DNA of 38,279 nucleotides from an uncultured Blautia sp. Lineage in GTDB: Bacteria; Bacillota; Clostridia; Lachnospirales; Lachnospiraceae. The notes beneath the pieces were generated by a model. It was not told the DNA's origin. It saw only the letters and a list, made by a program, of their open reading frames with translations, and ran no database searches. The stretch covers positions 1 to 38,279 of the forward strand of contig CAKRVL010000020.1 of the NCBI GenBank assembly GCA_934408705.1, given 5' to 3'. The position numbers and the translations under genes were made by a program. Of the stretch, positions 13,685 through 24,230 are shown one piece after another. Numbering within the stretch: the stretch's first letter is position 1; every line of letters starts with the position of its first letter.

Positions 13685-14755
13685 GTGGGATATTTTTTTG
13701 ATTGTGGACTTCTGGTATTCTATGGGTTTCTGTCACTTTTTTTCATGTTGCCGGAAACGGGATTTCTGATTGCTTTTTTGTGTTGTGTCTGTCTGATCTG
13801 TTTTGGATATGTGTTGAAGCGAAAAGGACTGCGGGTGGCGGCTGATATTTTGTTTGGGCTTTTTGGGGCTGCAATTCCTGAAATCTATCTTTTTTATCCT
13901 TGTCTATTTTATCTGTTTTTTCATGAAAAATTGCCGGGAATGGCAGCAGCTGGTATTGCTTTTTTTGTGTGTCGTATGCCGGCAGCCTGGGGGAACAGAG
14001 GGCTTTTTGCAGCCGCAGGTGTGTTTGGATTTTTGCTGGCATTATTAATGGAGAGAAATACCAGAAGGACAGAGATTCTGGAGGAAGAGCTACGAAGAAC
14101 CCAGGATGATTCTAAGGAGAGAAATCTTCTTCTTTCCCAGAAAAATAAGGCATTACAGGAAAAACAGGATTATCAGATTTATAACGCTACCTTAAAAGAG
14201 CGAAACCGTATTGCCCGGGAAATCCACGATAATGTGGGACATGTGCTTTCCAGGTCTATTCTGATGGTGGGGGCAGCCAGAACCATTAATAAAGAGCCTG
14301 GGATGGAGGCTATGCTGGAAAATCTGGAAAGCTCCCTGAATCATGCCATGAACAGTATCCGAAGCAGTGTCCATGATCTTCACGATGAGGCTGTAAATCT
14401 GGAAGAGGTGGAAAAAGGTCTTGTTAAGGAGTTTACTTTTTGTCCGGTGGAGATGACGTTTGATATGACACATGAGGTTCCTAAGGATGTAAAATATTGT
14501 TTTATCAGTATTACCAAGGAAGCCTTTGCAAATATTATGAAGCACAGCAATGCCACAAAGGTGCAGCTGATCCTCCGGGAGCATCCGGCACTTTATCAGT
14601 TGTGTGTAGAGGATAACGGAACAGGAGCTTTTTACGAGCAAGGGAATTCTGGCATGGGAATTGGAAATATGAAAGAGCGGGTGAAAGCTCTTGGAGGAAC
14701 CATGCAGATTTCTGCAGATAAGGGATTTCGTATTTTTATTACAATTCCCAAGTAA
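13685..14755 (+). CDS. Sensor histidine kinase (NarL-partner type)
   Basis: A 356-aa kinase from the GTG at 13685 (AGGTGA just upstream); a GTG at 13610 lies before the predicted transcription start. Residues 1-120 hold four to five hydrophobic membrane segments with almost no extracellular loop, as in intramembrane-sensing kinases that watch the cell envelope. A coiled coil (about 122-170) leads to the HisKA_3 motif ERNRIAREIHDNVGH with phosphorylated H181. The ATPase part shows an N box (KEAFANIMKHS), VEDNGTGA and GMGIGNMKERV. It is followed by its regulator and is divergent from an ABC exporter. Confidence 0.9.
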   Translation: MGYFFDCGLLVFYGFLSLFFMLPETGFLIAFLCCVCLICFGYVLKRKGLRVAADILFGLFGAAIPEIYLFYPCLFYLFFHEKLPGMAAAGIAFFVCRMPAAWGNRGLFAAAGVFGFLLALLMERNTRRTEILEEELRRTQDDSKERNLLLSQKNKALQEKQDYQIYNATLKERNRIAREIHDNVGHVLSRSILMVGAARTINKEPGMEAMLENLESSLNHAMNSIRSSVHDLHDEAVNLEEVEKGLVKEFTFCPVEMTFDMTHEVPKDVKYCFISITKEAFANIMKHSNATKVQLILREHPALYQLCVEDNGTGAFYEQGNSGMGIGNMKERVKALGGTMQISADKGFRIFITIPK

Positions 14756-14793
14756 CTGATGTGACTGGAATAAGACAAAAAAGAGAGTTGGAA

Positions 14794-15429
14794 ATGAGAA
14801 TTATAATTGTAGATGATGACTGCCTGGTAGCAGGAGCCTTGAAAACCATTTTGGAAGTAAATGAGGATGTGGAAGTGCTGGACATAGGCTCAGATGGAAA
14901 ACAAGCCTGCCAGCTTTACGAAAAATATGAGCCGGATGTGCTTCTTATGGATATCCGGATGAGGGAAATGGACGGCCTGGAGGCTTCGGAGCATATCCTG
15001 AAAAGGCATCCCAAGGCAAATATTTTACTTTTGACAACCTTTTCAGATGATGAATACATAGTAAAAGCATTGCGCCTTGGGGCAAAGGGTTACCTTTTGA
15101 AGCAGGATTATGGCAGCATTCTGCCGGCACTGCGGGCTGTTTATTTCGGACAGACGGTGTTTGGAACAGAGATCGTTTCCAAAATTCCAGATCTGTTGCA
15201 GGGTGAAAAAGAGTTTGATTATAGCAGTTACAGTATTAATGAGAGAGAATTTGAGATCATCGAGCTGATTGCCAATGGATACAGCAATAAGGAGATTGCA
15301 GCAGAGCTTTTTCTAAGCGAGGGAACAGTGCGGAATTATCTGAGCACCATCCTGGAAAAACTGCAGCTTAGGGATCGTACTCAGGTGGCTGTATTTTATT
15401 ACCAGCATAGAAAAATAGGAAAAATGTAA
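14794..15429 (+). CDS. LuxR/NarL-family response regulator
   Basis: From ATG 14794 it is 211 aa (a GTG at 14761 would add 11). Receiver domain: acidic pocket DDD at 7-9, phospho-acceptor D53 in VLLMDIRM, T in LLLTTF and K in KGYLLK. The C-terminal LuxR HTH includes ANGYSNKEIAAELFLSEGTV. It follows the kinase gene closely and probably controls the divergent ABC exporter through the TGTCA boxes at 13551-13585 (inference). Confidence 0.92.
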   Translation: MRIIIVDDDCLVAGALKTILEVNEDVEVLDIGSDGKQACQLYEKYEPDVLLMDIRMREMDGLEASEHILKRHPKANILLLTTFSDDEYIVKALRLGAKGYLLKQDYGSILPALRAVYFGQTVFGTEIVSKIPDLLQGEKEFDYSSYSINEREFEIIELIANGYSNKEIAAELFLSEGTVRNYLSTILEKLQLRDRTQVAVFYYQHRKIGKM

Positions 15430-15436
15430 AAAATTA

Positions 15437-15465
15437 TTCACGCATATGAAGAAATATGTTATAAT
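15437..15465 (+). promoter_or_regulatory. Promoter of the degV gene
   Basis: TTCACG (15437-15442), 17 bases, TATAAT (15460-15465) with TG in the extended -10 position. It starts only 8 bases after the response-regulator stop codon. Confidence 0.55.
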
Positions 15466-15483
15466 GGGCGCACTTAGCAGGTT

Positions 15484-15501
15484 ACGGGTATCAGTACCCG
15501 T
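15484..15501 (+). promoter_or_regulatory. Leader hairpin of the degV gene
   Basis: ACGGGTA-TCAG-TACCCGT, a perfect 7-bp stem with a 4-base loop, near the expected 5' end of the transcript. No T-run follows, so an mRNA-stabilising hairpin is more likely than a terminator. Confidence 0.35.
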
Positions 15502-15523
15502 CAATAGACAAGGAGAACCGATT

Positions 15524-16393
15524 ATGAGTGATTATGTAATTATTACAGATACATCTGCAGACATTCCTGCAACTGTTTTAGATAAAGGTCAGATCAGTCT
15601 GATCCCTATGGTATATCAGTTAAATGGAGAAGAATGTCCTCACAGGAATCCGGGAAGCTGGGACAGCAAGGCTTTCTATGATAAGCTCCGGGCTGGTGGA
15701 ACGGGAAGCACATCCCAGATTTCTCCAGCTACATATACCGATTATTTTGAGCCATTTCTGAAGGATGGTAAGGATATTCTTTATATTTCTTTGTCCGGTG
15801 GCCTGACCTCCACCTGGCAGAGCTCTCATATTGCAGCTGCAGACCTGATGGAGGAATATCCGGAGCGAAAGATATCCTGTGTGGATTCACTTGCAGCTAC
15901 AGGTGGACAGGGTATTCTGGTAATCCTGGCTGCCGAGAATCAGGAGAAAGGTATGTCCCTTGAGGAGAATACAGCATGGCTCGAGGAGAATCGCCTTCAC
16001 ATCTGCCATTGGTTTACTGTAGATGATCTGGATTTCCTGAAGCGTGGCGGACGCATTTCCCCGACTGTTGCATGGATTGGTGGCAAGCTGAAGATTAAAC
16101 CGATTCTTCGTATTGCAGAGAATGGAACTTTAGCAATTCCGGAGAAGGTACGTGGCTCCAAGGTGGCTATGAATACCATTGTTTCCAAGTATATCAGTTC
16201 CGGATTGAATGAGGAGCATCCGTATGTATTTATCTGTCATGGAGATGCAGCAGAGCAGGCAGAGAAGGAGAAGGCAGCAATCCTGGAGTCTGTACCGCAG
16301 GCGAAGGTCATTGTTCTGCCTATGAGCCCGATCATCGGAATTCACACAGGTCCTGGTGTGCAGGCTGTTATTTATTTTGGAAATAACAGATAA
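15524..16393 (+). CDS. DegV family fatty-acid-binding protein
   Basis: 289 aa from the ATG at 15524 (AAGGAGAACC site); the frame is open to 15446 but that part overlaps the promoter. N-terminal MSDYVIITDTSADIP, the segment GTGSTSQISP (fatty-acid carboxylate binding in FakB), LSGGLTSTWQSS and DDLDFLKRGGRIS are all family hallmarks. DegV/FakB proteins present fatty acids to the FakA kinase for phosphorylation. No fakA is in the window. Confidence 0.92.
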   Translation: MSDYVIITDTSADIPATVLDKGQISLIPMVYQLNGEECPHRNPGSWDSKAFYDKLRAGGTGSTSQISPATYTDYFEPFLKDGKDILYISLSGGLTSTWQSSHIAAADLMEEYPERKISCVDSLAATGGQGILVILAAENQEKGMSLEENTAWLEENRLHICHWFTVDDLDFLKRGGRISPTVAWIGGKLKIKPILRIAENGTLAIPEKVRGSKVAMNTIVSKYISSGLNEEHPYVFICHGDAAEQAEKEKAAILESVPQAKVIVLPMSPIIGIHTGPGVQAVIYFGNNR

Positions 16394-16440
16394 GGGACAG
16401 ATGGTATATAGGCAGTTTTGAATGTGATTAATTCCATGCT

Positions 16441-17280
16441 TTAAAACTCACTTAGATTCCCGAATGTATACCCCATATCTTCCCACCTGGTCAGTAATTC
16501 ATCCAGAATCTGTCCGTTGGTGGAAGAGGTATTGTGAAGCAGTACGATAGCACCTGGGTGGATACGTGTAAGAAGCTTTTCGAAGGCTTCCTCCCTGGCA
16601 GGCTGTTTATCCTGGTACCAGTCTACATAGGCAAGACTCCAGAAGAAGGTTTTGTACCCAAGCTCCTTTGCCATGGACAGATTGGTTGTATTATAAATTC
16701 CCTGAGGCGGCCGGTAGAATTTTGTCATGGATTCTCCGGTCGTTTCTTTATACAGATTTTCAACGCCCTCCAGCTGTTTCCTAAAGCTTTCTATGGAGGA
16801 AATTCCTGCCATATCCGGGTGTGTAAGGGTATGGTTTCCCACAATATGTCCTTCCTGTACCATTTCTTTTATGAGATCAGGATTGTCTTTAATAAAATTC
16901 CCAACTACAAAAAAAGTGACTTTAACATTATGTTTTTTTAATGCATCAAGTATCAGAGGTGTATTGCCATTTTCATAGCCGCAGTCAAAAGTGAGGTAGA
17001 TTATTTTCTCGAGAGTGTCTTTTGCAAAATAGGCATTGTATGGGGCAAGCTCTTCGATAGATGCATTTCCCACAGGTCTTTTTCCCTCTTCCTGGAAACT
17101 TAGTCCCCAGCTGGTACTGGAAGAAGATGCCGTTACTGCATTCGTTTGATAAAAATGATGGATGATTACTCTGGCAGTGGAACCAGCCAGAAAGGACAAG
17201 GCAAAGAGAAGAGGAACACCGGCGTAGTGGAGAAAACTCCTGATCTTTAATTTGAAAAATGTGAAATTGGAGAATTTCAT
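16441..17280 (-). CDS. PdaA-type polysaccharide deacetylase
   Basis: A 279-aa protein with an N-terminal membrane anchor or uncleaved signal (about 18-40), then a NodB-type deacetylase domain. TFDCGYENG matches the TFDxGxEN motif of delta-lactam-forming PdaA enzymes. GNHTLTHP gives the metal histidines, FYRPPQG and HPGAIVLLH the later motifs. PdaA removes acetyl groups from muramic acid in spore cortex peptidoglycan, so a spore-forming lifestyle fits. Single gene on the minus strand; GAGG lies about 10 bases before the start. Confidence 0.88.
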   Translation of the reverse strand: MKFSNFTFFKLKIRSFLHYAGVPLLFALSFLAGSTARVIIHHFYQTNAVTASSSSTSWGLSFQEEGKRPVGNASIEELAPYNAYFAKDTLEKIIYLTFDCGYENGNTPLILDALKKHNVKVTFFVVGNFIKDNPDLIKEMVQEGHIVGNHTLTHPDMAGISSIESFRKQLEGVENLYKETTGESMTKFYRPPQGIYNTTNLSMAKELGYKTFFWSLAYVDWYQDKQPAREEAFEKLLTRIHPGAIVLLHNTSSTNGQILDELLTRWEDMGYTFGNLSEF

Positions 17281-17360
17281 GGAATGAAAACCTCAAAGAA
17301 TACTTTTTACAGATATATGAAATAATAAGGTATTTATGTCTGTAAAGAAAGACATAAACT

Positions 17361-17392
17361 AAGCCACCAGCATCGACGTTTACTGGTGGCTT
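17361..17392. other. Perfect 10-bp stem-loop
   Basis: AAGCCACCAG (17361-17370) pairs with CTGGTGGCTT (17383-17392) around a 12-base loop. No T-run follows on either strand. It separates the deacetylase gene from the repeat tract. Confidence 0.5.
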
Positions 17393-17407
17393 AAATCTGA
17401 TCCATAT

Positions 17408-17606
17408 CCAATGGAGTGTACCTCGCTTTCTTAAGATTATGCGTTTAAAACAATTGGAATTAAAGGCTTACGTTCTTGGTGGACTGTACCTCGCTTTACT
17501 TAAAGTTTTAAAAAATAAGATGTTTCTTTATGTTGCTGGTGGTCCGTACCTCGCTTTCTTAAATTATAAATTGTTAACTTATGTTTTCGGTGGTCTCACT
17601 CCTTTG
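17408..17606 (-). repeat. 60-68-bp imperfect tandem repeats coding KARY-PP-T tails
   Basis: The core GTACCTCGCTTTCTTAA occurs at 17418, 17486 (one inserted A) and 17546, with a worn fourth unit ending near 17606. On the minus strand two units read KARYGPPAT-stop and KARYSPPRT-stop in the same frame, a third begins KARYTP, and the fourth gives GVRPPKT-stop. The 60-codon frame seen on the plus strand is probably just the shadow of these repeats. The rest of the 600-bp gap 17281-17880 is AT-rich and empty apart from the leader signals listed. Confidence 0.5.
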
Positions 17607-17765
17607 TTTTTTTATTTTTAAGTTCCTTTTGTTTTATGAGCTTACTATAACAGATTAATTCCTGTTTGTCAACAAATAATTTGAAAAAATATTATTTTAT
17701 GTAGAGTAAAAAGTTTATACATGCAAAATTATATAAAAATTCAGAAAATAGTGCAAGGGATAATG

Positions 17766-17856
17766 TGGTATGATGAGGGTAAGAAAAATATGACTTTTCA
17801 ACGTACTAAAGTAATGAAAGGTGTCTTACAATATACCACATTGGGAAAATCATATT
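17766..17856 (+). promoter_or_regulatory. Promoter and leader hairpin of the M24 peptidase gene
   Basis: TGGTATGAT (-10 TATGAT at 17769-17774 with TG extension) but no clear -35. Downstream, AATATGACTTTTC (17787-17799) can pair with GAAAATCATATT (17845-17856, one bulge), enclosing 45 bases and ending about 12 bases before the ribosome binding site GAGGAGG. Tentative. Confidence 0.3.
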
Positions 17857-17880
17857 ACAAAAGATGAGGAGGAAAGATAA

Positions 17881-18954
17881 ATGCTAAATGCAATTCTTGA
17901 TGAGTTAAAGTTAAACGCTCTTGTGATCACAGATCCGTATAATATGCGTCACGTAAGCGGTTTTCGTGGAGGTGAGGGTGCTTTATATATTTCAGCAGCA
18001 CAGAAGGTGTTGATCACAGACTCCCGTTATACTGAGCAGGCTGGGAAAGAGAGCACCTTTACAGTGGTCGAGGAGTGCCGCGCCCATAACCGTCAGACTA
18101 TTCTGAAGGAGTGTATGGAGAGGGAGAACGTAAGCGGCGATTTTCATATGGGATATGAAGACCAGTCCATGCTTTGCTGTGACTTCCACAAGTTGAAAAA
18201 TGAGCTGCCTGTTCAGGAATGGACACCTCTTGGAAGCAGAATTGATGATCTTCGTCAGATTAAGACAGAGGAAGAACTGGAGTACCTGGCAAGAGCCGAG
18301 GAGATTGGTGACAGAGCTTTTGCGGAGCTTCTGAAGATAGTAAAGCCAGGAATGACAGAGCTTGAGGTTGCTGCAGAACTGGAGTATTTGATGAAAAAAG
18401 AAGGGGCCGAGGATTTAAGCTTCAATACGATTATCGCTTCCGGTCTGAATTCTTCCATGCCTCATGCAATCCCAGGATACAAGAAACTGGAAGAGGGCGA
18501 TTTCGTTACCTGTGATTTTGGTTGTAAATATAAGGGATACTGCTCTGATATGACACGTACCTTTGTCCTTGGAAAAGCAAGTGATAAGCAGAAGGAAATT
18601 TACAATGTAGTATTAAAGGCACAGCTTGCAGGGCTTGCAGCAGTGAAGTCCGGTGTTACTGGAGCAAGTGTGGATAAGGCTGCAAGAGACATTATCACAG
18701 AGGCTGGATATGGTGAATACTTTGGCCACGGACTTGGACACAGCGTAGGTCTTTTTATTCATGAAAGCCCGCGTCTGGCACCATCTGATGATACCATTCT
18801 GAAAGCAAACATGATCGAGACAGTGGAGCCTGGAATTTATGTGCCTGGCTTTGGCGGTGTCCGTATTGAAGATATGGTTGTAGTAACAGAGGATGGCTAT
18901 CGTAATCTGACGCATTCTCCTAAGGAGCTGATTGAGGTTCCTGTTGAGAAATAA
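17881..18954 (+). CDS. M24 family Xaa-Pro aminopeptidase
   Basis: A 357-aa metallopeptidase that removes the first residue of peptides with proline in second position. N-terminal creatinase-like domain (1-125), C-terminal pita-bread domain (130-355). Metal ligands are the two aspartates in CDFGCKYKGYCSDMTRT, the histidine in GHGLGHSVG, and glutamates in VEPGIY and GVRIED. Strong GAGGAGGAAAG site. Starts a co-directional series through smpB. Confidence 0.92.
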   Translation: MLNAILDELKLNALVITDPYNMRHVSGFRGGEGALYISAAQKVLITDSRYTEQAGKESTFTVVEECRAHNRQTILKECMERENVSGDFHMGYEDQSMLCCDFHKLKNELPVQEWTPLGSRIDDLRQIKTEEELEYLARAEEIGDRAFAELLKIVKPGMTELEVAAELEYLMKKEGAEDLSFNTIIASGLNSSMPHAIPGYKKLEEGDFVTCDFGCKYKGYCSDMTRTFVLGKASDKQKEIYNVVLKAQLAGLAAVKSGVTGASVDKAARDIITEAGYGEYFGHGLGHSVGLFIHESPRLAPSDDTILKANMIETVEPGIYVPGFGGVRIEDMVVVTEDGYRNLTHSPKELIEVPVEK

Positions 18955-19010
18955 GTAAACAAATACTAAAATGAGAATATTGTTATTAAAATACAGAAAG
19001 GAATAAGGAA

Positions 19011-19427
19011 ATGCTTAAACAATTATCAATTTTTGCGGAGAATATCAAGGGGAAAATGCAGCAGGTAACTGGAATCCTTCTGGAAGAGGACATTAATATT
19101 CTTGGTTCTGTTACTAATGACAGTGCAGAATACGGGATCGTGCGTATGGTTGTTTCCAAACCTGAGGAAGCACTGGAGGCACTTACAAAGGCTGGCTTTA
19201 TCTGTAAGCTCAGCAATGTACTGGGGATTGAAGTAAAGGATGAAGTCGGTAATCTGAATAATCTGCTTCTCAGTCTTCAGGAGAGTAATATTAATATTGA
19301 TTATCTGTACCTATCCTTTAATCGTGCTACAGGACTTCCAATCATGGTGCTCCATGTGCCGGATATCAGTGAAGTAGAAGCCTGCCTGACAAATAAGGGA
19401 TTTAATTCTATTTCTGAGGTTCATTAA
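19011..19427 (+). CDS. Tandem ACT-domain protein
   Basis: 138 aa made of two ACT domains (about 1-65 and 70-138), beginning MLKQLSIFAENIKGKMQQVT. ACT domains bind amino acids as allosteric ligands; free-standing double-ACT proteins in Clostridia lie near many genes and their role is mostly unknown. AGAAAGGAATAAGG precedes the ATG. Confidence 0.85.
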   Translation: MLKQLSIFAENIKGKMQQVTGILLEEDINILGSVTNDSAEYGIVRMVVSKPEEALEALTKAGFICKLSNVLGIEVKDEVGNLNNLLLSLQESNINIDYLYLSFNRATGLPIMVLHVPDISEVEACLTNKGFNSISEVH

Positions 19428-19431
19428 ATAA

Positions 19432-20838
<1,407 letters not shown>

Positions 20839-20897
20839 TTGAAATCAAAAGCCGGCTATGGTACAATATCCTCTAGTTGATTAGGAGGTGTAACCAC

Positions 20898-21134
20898 GTG
20901 CAGATTTTAAGAACGATTTTAACAATTCTTTTTGTTATAGATTGTATTGCCCTTACCGTAGTAGTTCTTATGCAGGAAGGTAAGTCACAGGGACTTGGCG
21001 CTATTGCCGGAGCTGCAGACACATACTGGGGTAAGAATAAAGGACGCTCTATGGAGGGCGGTCTTGTTAAGGCGACTACAGTTATGGGAGTTTTGTTCTT
21101 TGTACTGGCAGTTGTATTGAACCTGAATTTCTAA
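20898..21134 (+). CDS. secG: Preprotein translocase subunit SecG
   Basis: 78 aa from a GTG start eight bases after TTAGGAGGTG. Two membrane helices (about 1-22 and 58-78) flank a loop with QEGKSQGLGAIAG and the conserved W in DTYWGKNKG. SecG supports SecYEG-driven export. The order secG-rnr-smpB is conserved in Firmicutes. Confidence 0.92.
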   Translation: MQILRTILTILFVIDCIALTVVVLMQEGKSQGLGAIAGAADTYWGKNKGRSMEGGLVKATTVMGVLFFVLAVVLNLNF

Positions 21135-21149
21135 GAGAATGAACTGGGA

Positions 21150-21185
21150 AACACTCTTGCTGATCTGTTAGCAAGGGTGTTTTTT
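21150..21185 (+). terminator. Terminator after secG
   Basis: AACACTCTTGCT (21150-21161) pairs with AGCAAGGGTGTT (21170-21181, one G-U), followed by TTTTTT. Confidence 0.8.
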
Positions 21186-21241
21186 ATGTAATCGGAAATT
21201 ACTCCGTAATGTGTAATAGAAAGATTCAAGAAGGAGACAAG

Positions 21242-23587
21242 TTGAGTAAAGACAGAAATTTTGATAAGCGAAAAAAATTTATGATGGAGCTTTTGGAAGA
21301 TCCGGTATATCAGCCTATGCGTTTCAGAGAGCTTGCAGGTCTTCTCCGCCTTTCTAAGGAAGAGAAGAAGGATTTGTACCGTGTGCTGGACGACCTGGTT
21401 GCAGAGGGAAAGGCAGATCTGGATTCCAAGGGACGCTATTCCAAGGTAACAGGAAGAGAGCGTGGGAAAGAGAAGCTCCGCGGAAGAAAAGAAGAACGAG
21501 AAGAGAAGTTTTCCGCGAAACGTTCTGATAGAAAACGTGAGGAACGTGGCAGCAAAGGAAAAGATAAATACAGCGACCGTAAACACAGCAGACGCTGTGA
21601 GGAAGATGATATGGAGCTCCGCCTCGCACACCTGGAGAACGAATATGCTGACAGACCTTCTGTAGAGGGAACTTTTATCGGACATCCTAAAGGATTCGGT
21701 TTTGTGGAGATTGAAGGAGAAGATAACGATGTGTTTATTCCGGAAGATGCTACCGGAACAGCTATGCATCAGGACAAGGTGCGTGTCATCATCACCAAAG
21801 AATCACAGGAAGGCAGACGTCGTGAGGGAATTGTGGTAAAAATTCTGGAAAGAGGCATGACGGAAATCGTGGGTACTTACGAGAACAGCCGGGATTTCGG
21901 CTTCGTAGTAAGCGATAATCCTAAGTTTTCCAAGGATGTATTTATTCCAAGAAAAGATTCCCAGGGAATCAAGGATGGGGATAAAGTGGTTGTGGAAATT
22001 ACCAGTTATGGAAGTAAGAACCGCAATCCGGAAGGAAAAATAAAAGAGAACCTTGGAAGCTGCCGTGCTCCCGGAACAGATATCCTTGCAATTGTAAAGA
22101 GCTTCGGCATTCCAAGTGAATTTCCGGATAAAGTGATCCGTCAGGCAGATCGTGTGCCGGATCATGTATTGGATGCTGACCGGGATGGAAGATTGGATCT
22201 TCGTCATCTTCAGACAGTCACCATCGATGGTGAAGATGCCAAGGATCTTGATGATGCAGTTACCCTTACTAAAGAGAATGGTATTTATCATCTGGGAGTA
22301 CACATTGCAGATGTAAGTAATTATGTCCAGGGAGGAAGTGCCCTTGACCGCGAGGCTCTGAAGAGAGGAACGAGTGTTTATCTGGCAGACCGTGTGATCC
22401 CTATGCTTCCTGTACGGCTTTCTAATGGAATCTGTTCCCTGAACCAGGGACAGGATCGTCTCACTTTAAGCTGTCTTATGGATATTGATGAGAAGGGAAA
22501 TATGGTTTCCCACAAGATTGCAGAGACGGTGATTTGTGTAGATGAGAGAATGAATTATACAGATGTGAAAAATATTCTGGAAGATAGTGATGAAGAGGCA
22601 AAGCAGCGCTATGAAAAACTTGTGCCGATGTTTTTCCTGATGCAGGAGCTTTCCGAGCTGCTTCGTAGAAACCGTCACCATAGAGGTTCCATTGATTTTG
22701 ATTTCCCGGAAAGTAAAATTATTCTGAATGCTGCGGGAAGAGCCATTGACATCAAACCATATGAGGCGAATGTGGCAACCAGAATTATTGAAGACTTTAT
22801 GCTTATGGCAAATGAGACTGTGGCAGAGGAGTGCTGCAGGGGCGATATGCCATTTGTTTACCGTACCCATGAAACACCGGATCCGGAGAAGGTGGAGAGC
22901 CTTTTAACGCTTCTTCACAATCAGGGTGTGCCGGTACAGAAGCATGGACAGGAGATCACTCCCAAGGAGATACAGACTATTCTGGAGAGCATTGAGGGGC
23001 TTCCTAATGAACCCCAGATCAGCAGGCTTACTCTCAGGACCATGAAGCAGGCGAAATACACCACACAGTGTTGTGGTCACTTTGGACTTGCTGCCAAATA
23101 TTACTGCCATTTCACCTCTCCAATCCGCCGCTATCCGGATCTGCAGATCCACAGAATTATTAAGGACAGGCTTCGGGGACGTCTGGAGAGAGAAGGAAAA
23201 ACAGAGCATTATAAGGAAATCCTGGAGGATGTGGCTCGTCAGTCCAGTGTATGTGAGCGCCGTGCGGATGAGGCTGAGAGAGAATCTGACAAACTGAAAA
23301 AGGCAGAATATATGTCTTATCATATTGGCGAGGAATTTGAGGGCATTATTTCCGGTGTAACCGGCTGGGGCTTTTATGTAGAGCTTCCTAATACGGTAGA
23401 AGGACTGGTACATGTCAATACACTGAGGGATGATTATTACACCTTTGACCAGGATGCTTATGAACTGATCGGAGATGTGACACACAAGGTTTTTGCACTG
23501 GGCCAGAAGGTGCGTGTACGTGTTGCGGATGCTGACACTATGCTAAAAACCGTAGATTTCGTTCTGGCGGAGGAGCGGGACTGGTAA
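21242..23587 (+). CDS. rnr: Ribonuclease R
   Basis: Processive 3'-5' exoribonuclease able to degrade structured RNA and a partner of SmpB in trans-translation. I place the start at the TTG at 21242 behind AGAAGGAGACAAG, giving 781 aa. Order: N-terminal HTH-like domain (8-65), an unusually basic linker (71-119, nearly all K, R, E), two cold-shock domains, the RNB catalytic domain (TIDGEDAKDLDDAVTL with the metal aspartates) and an S1 domain near the C-terminus. The very basic tail of E. coli RNase R is absent; the basic linker may take its place. smpB follows 46 bases on. Confidence 0.94.
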   Translation: MSKDRNFDKRKKFMMELLEDPVYQPMRFRELAGLLRLSKEEKKDLYRVLDDLVAEGKADLDSKGRYSKVTGRERGKEKLRGRKEEREEKFSAKRSDRKREERGSKGKDKYSDRKHSRRCEEDDMELRLAHLENEYADRPSVEGTFIGHPKGFGFVEIEGEDNDVFIPEDATGTAMHQDKVRVIITKESQEGRRREGIVVKILERGMTEIVGTYENSRDFGFVVSDNPKFSKDVFIPRKDSQGIKDGDKVVVEITSYGSKNRNPEGKIKENLGSCRAPGTDILAIVKSFGIPSEFPDKVIRQADRVPDHVLDADRDGRLDLRHLQTVTIDGEDAKDLDDAVTLTKENGIYHLGVHIADVSNYVQGGSALDREALKRGTSVYLADRVIPMLPVRLSNGICSLNQGQDRLTLSCLMDIDEKGNMVSHKIAETVICVDERMNYTDVKNILEDSDEEAKQRYEKLVPMFFLMQELSELLRRNRHHRGSIDFDFPESKIILNAAGRAIDIKPYEANVATRIIEDFMLMANETVAEECCRGDMPFVYRTHETPDPEKVESLLTLLHNQGVPVQKHGQEITPKEIQTILESIEGLPNEPQISRLTLRTMKQAKYTTQCCGHFGLAAKYYCHFTSPIRRYPDLQIHRIIKDRLRGRLEREGKTEHYKEILEDVARQSSVCERRADEAERESDKLKKAEYMSYHIGEEFEGIISGVTGWGFYVELPNTVEGLVHVNTLRDDYYTFDQDAYELIGDVTHKVFALGQKVRVRVADADTMLKTVDFVLAEERDW

Positions 23588-23633
23588 ATAGAAAGTGTCG
23601 CCTGTTGGCGATGATCCATATAGGGAGGAACTT

Positions 23634-24104
23634 ATGGCAAAGAAACCAGGAATCAAATTAATTGCAAATAATAAGAAAGCATTTCACGACTATTTTATTG
23701 AGGAAACGTATGAGGCTGGAATCGCTCTGGCCGGAACCGAAGTAAAATCTCTGCGCATGGGAAAATGCAGTGTAAAGGAATCCTTTGTGCGTATCCAGAA
23801 TGGGGAGGTTTATATTTATGGAATGAATATCAGCCCCTATGAGAAAGGTAATATTTTTAACAAGGATCCTTTGCGTATCCGTAAGCTTCTGTTGCATCGC
23901 AGTGAAATTAATAAGATGGAAGCCAAACTGAAGGAAAAAGGACTTACTCTTGTACCGATCAAGGTTTATTTTAAAGACAGCCTTGTAAAAGTAGAAATCG
24001 GTATGGCAAGAGGAAAGAAACTTTACGATAAACGTCAGGATATTGCCAAGAAGGATCAGAGGCGAGAAGCAGAGCGTGATTTCAAAGTGAAGAATCTGTA
24101 TTAA
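23634..24104 (+). CDS. smpB: SsrA-binding protein SmpB
   Basis: 156 aa from the ATG behind GGGAGGAAC. SmpB carries tmRNA to stalled ribosomes. Family features: [36 protein letters not shown], and the basic tail [20 protein letters not shown] that enters the mRNA channel. No ssrA (tmRNA) gene is visible directly downstream. Confidence 0.95.
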   Translation: MAKKPGIKLIANNKKAFHDYFIEETYEAGIALAGTEVKSLRMGKCSVKESFVRIQNGEVYIYGMNISPYEKGNIFNKDPLRIRKLLLHRSEINKMEAKLKEKGLTLVPIKVYFKDSLVKVEIGMARGKKLYDKRQDIAKKDQRREAERDFKVKNLY

Positions 24105-24113
24105 AAGTAATGG

Positions 24114-24136
24114 AAGCCGGAAATGTTCCGGCTTTC
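24114..24136 (+). terminator. Hairpin after smpB
   Basis: AAGCCGGAA-ATG-TTCCGGCTT, a perfect 9-bp stem followed by TC; the T-run is short. Confidence 0.6.
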
Positions 24137-24148
24137 GTAAATTGTAGG

Positions 24149-24184
24149 TCAAGCGGATATTCCAGGTCCGCTTCACTACTTGCT
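24149..24184 (+). repeat. REP-like 36-bp repeat, copy 1
   Basis: Contains AAGCGGA and TCCGCTT as hairpin arms (24151-24157 and 24167-24173). The reverse complement occurs at 28930-28965 with one mismatch in 36. Confidence 0.7.
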
Positions 24185-24230
24185 TGATTCGGTTAAATTT
24201 GCTTGTTAAAACAACAAAAAGGGGTTTGCT

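Noticed and set aside
17408..17606. CRISPR array
   Set aside because: Repeats and spacers are not of constant length, units degrade gradually, and no cas gene is near.
17439..17621. 60-codon plus-strand frame with repeated YVxGG motifs
   Set aside because: It is the complement of the KARYxPPxT repeat units; no ribosome binding site, and its periodicity comes from the DNA repeats.
24105..24230. tmRNA gene downstream of smpB
   Set aside because: Only a terminator hairpin and the REP-like repeat are there; no tRNA-Ala-like ends.
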